Below, piece after piece: positions 63,108 through 64,000 of a stretch of 64,000 nt of DNA; position 1 is the stretch's first letter; the number at the start of each line of letters is the position of its first letter. Under the pieces are notes generated by a model. It ran no database searches. It was given only the letters and a program-made list of their open reading frames with translations, and was not told where the DNA came from. The stretch spans positions 1 through 64,000 of the forward strand of contig NZ_JAIWNC010000025.1 in the NCBI RefSeq assembly GCF_020216025.1, written 5' to 3'. The DNA comes from Jidongwangia harbinensis. Its GTDB lineage: Bacteria; Actinomycetota; Actinomycetes; Mycobacteriales; Micromonosporaceae. A program made the translations under genes and the position numbers.

Positions 63108-64000
63108 ATGACGCAGGGACCGGCCATCGGCGTCCTCTCGCCATGGTTCGGCGGCACGTATTTCGGCGGGCTCCTGGGCGGAATCATGCCGAGGGTCGCG
63201 GCGGTGAACGGCCGGCTCGTGGCGATCCAGACGCTCGACGCCGGCACCTATTCCACCGACTACGCGGAACCACCACCATTCCATCACCGGGTGGCTTGGG
63301 AACACGTACACGGATTCATCGTCTTTCTGAATGCGGCGAACACCCGCTATCTGCAGGCCGCCAAGGACCAGGGCCGCCCGGTCGTGATCATCAGCGACGA
63401 TCCGGCCGACCTGCGCTGCCCGACGGTCTTCCCGGACAACCATTCCGGTGTCCGCGCGGCCACCGCACACCTGCTGGAACACGGGCACCGCCGGATCGCC
63501 TTCGCCGGCCACGTCATTCAACAGGACATCCGGGAGCGGCACGAGGCGTACGCGGAGACGTTGCTCGCGTACGGCATCACCCCCGACCCCAGCCTGCTCT
63601 TCGACACCGGTGACATGCAGGAGTCCGGCGGCGAGCTGGCGGCCCGCGCCATGCTGGCGGCCGGGCTGCCGTCGACCGCGGTCGTCGTCGGCAACGACCC
63701 GAACGCGATCGGACTGATGCGGACGTTGACCGAGGCCGGCTGCGACCTGCCCACCGACCAGGCGGTGATCGGCTTCGACGACCTGCCCGGCACCGCGTAC
63801 CTGACGCCCAGCCTCACCACGGTCCGGCAGCCGCTCGGCGAGGTCGGCGCGCTCGCCGTCGACCTGCTCAGCCGGCTGCTGGACGGCGAGGCGGTGCCGG
63901 CCGAGCGGCACCGGGTCCCGACCACCCTGGTGGTCCGCGAGTCCTGTGGCTGCCCCGGGCCGCTGTCGCTCACCACCATCAACTCCGACGCGCCCCGCAC
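63108..64000 (+). CDS. LacI-fold (periplasmic-binding-like) sensor protein, 3' end outside the window
   Basis: About 297 residues are visible and the gene continues past the edge. It begins TQGPAIGVLSPWFGGTYFGGLLGGIM, the first strand and helix of a LacI-type ligand-binding domain; VIISDD, DNHSGVRAATAHLLEHGHRRIAFAGH, AVVVGNDPNAIGLMRTL and AVIGFDDLPGTAYLTPSLTTVRQPLGEVG are all typical of the Peripla_BP_3 core. There is no helix-turn-helix before it and no signal peptide. The visible part ends after RESCGCPGPL. Proteins of this shape often continue with a GGDEF, EAL or kinase domain, which I cannot see. ATG 63108 has GGAGGGG ten bases upstream. Confidence 0.8.
   Translation, partial: MTQGPAIGVLSPWFGGTYFGGLLGGIMPRVAAVNGRLVAIQTLDAGTYSTDYAEPPPFHHRVAWEHVHGFIVFLNAANTRYLQAAKDQGRPVVIISDDPADLRCPTVFPDNHSGVRAATAHLLEHGHRRIAFAGHVIQQDIRERHEAYAETLLAYGITPDPSLLFDTGDMQESGGELAARAMLAAGLPSTAVVVGNDPNAIGLMRTLTEAGCDLPTDQAVIGFDDLPGTAYLTPSLTTVRQPLGEVGALAVDLLSRLLDGEAVPAERHRVPTTLVVRESCGCPGPLSLTTINSDAPR

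Overview
The window is very GC-rich (about 72-75% by eye) and looks like the chromosome of a filamentous actinobacterium. The most likely home is the Micromonosporaceae, near Actinoplanes or Catenuloplanes. This rests on the many SpoIIE/STAS/HATPase partner-switching proteins, a Wag31-type DivIVA, an F420-type LLM oxidoreductase, frequent GTG starts, four-base start/stop overlaps and several apparently leaderless genes. The genus is an inference. I see no tRNA, rRNA, CRISPR array, transposase or prophage gene.

Layout. 1-4,400: the start of a secreted CE15-type esterase behind a promoter and LacI-type operator, a lipoprotein, an exported protein, a TetR regulator and an AraC remnant. 4,371-8,133: a three-gene molybdenum aldehyde oxidoreductase operon (paoABC-like, Tat-exported). 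8,375-16,793: a signalling block with a STAS antagonist, an anti-sigma-type kinase, two PAS/GAF/SpoIIE phosphatases, a response regulator and a large MASE1 histidine kinase carrying C-terminal GAF and degenerate GGDEF domains. 16,929-20,186: large-subunit catalase KatE, a 650-bp repeat-rich gap, and a DksA/TraR zinc-finger protein. 20,233-28,575: another SpoIIE phosphatase, then an acyl-CoA degradation locus (acyl-CoA dehydrogenase diverging from AtuA-like protein, acyl-CoA carboxylase beta and alpha, and TetR) around a perfect 24-bp palindrome. 28,730-35,048: azoreductase, a Ser/Thr kinase with a C-terminal ricin-type lectin, an SfnB-like oxidoreductase, a DUF4360 exported protein, and a methyltransferase diverging from a TetR gene over twin palindromes. 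35,621-41,584: a secreted Rhs/YD-repeat protein with a PD-(D/E)xK-like tip and an unknown gene 21 bp downstream. 41,804-52,647: HAF-repeat protein, EamA-type transporter, YVTN propeller protein, TPR-GGDEF diguanylate cyclase, subtilase with tryptophan repeats, membrane protein, GNAT, PhyH-like dioxygenase and GrpB. 52,749-64,000: LLM oxidoreductase, DivIVA, DUF305 lipoprotein, an epimerase-fold/STAS fusion, GlgX, DUF4239 protein, STAS protein, small membrane protein, MFS exporter, and a LacI-fold sensor cut by the window edge.

Cross-cutting observations. (1) At four gene ends a short tandem array (29, 15, 18-19 and 20 bp units) begins on the stop codon of the gene; a fifth, weaker case is a 9-bp duplication at glgX. 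(2) At least six genes have a TANNNT -10 hexamer exactly six bases before the start codon and mostly no good ribosome-binding site, the geometry of leaderless transcription. (3) One intergenic element of about 80 bp occurs at 19.4 kb and 28.6 kb. (4) Regulatory palindromes sit in each divergent regulator/enzyme gap. The window is mostly an ordinary accessory arm of an actinobacterial chromosome. The most novel items are the stop-codon arrays, the epimerase-STAS fusion, the HK-GAF-degenerate GGDEF fusion and the Rhs tip with its unknown neighbour.
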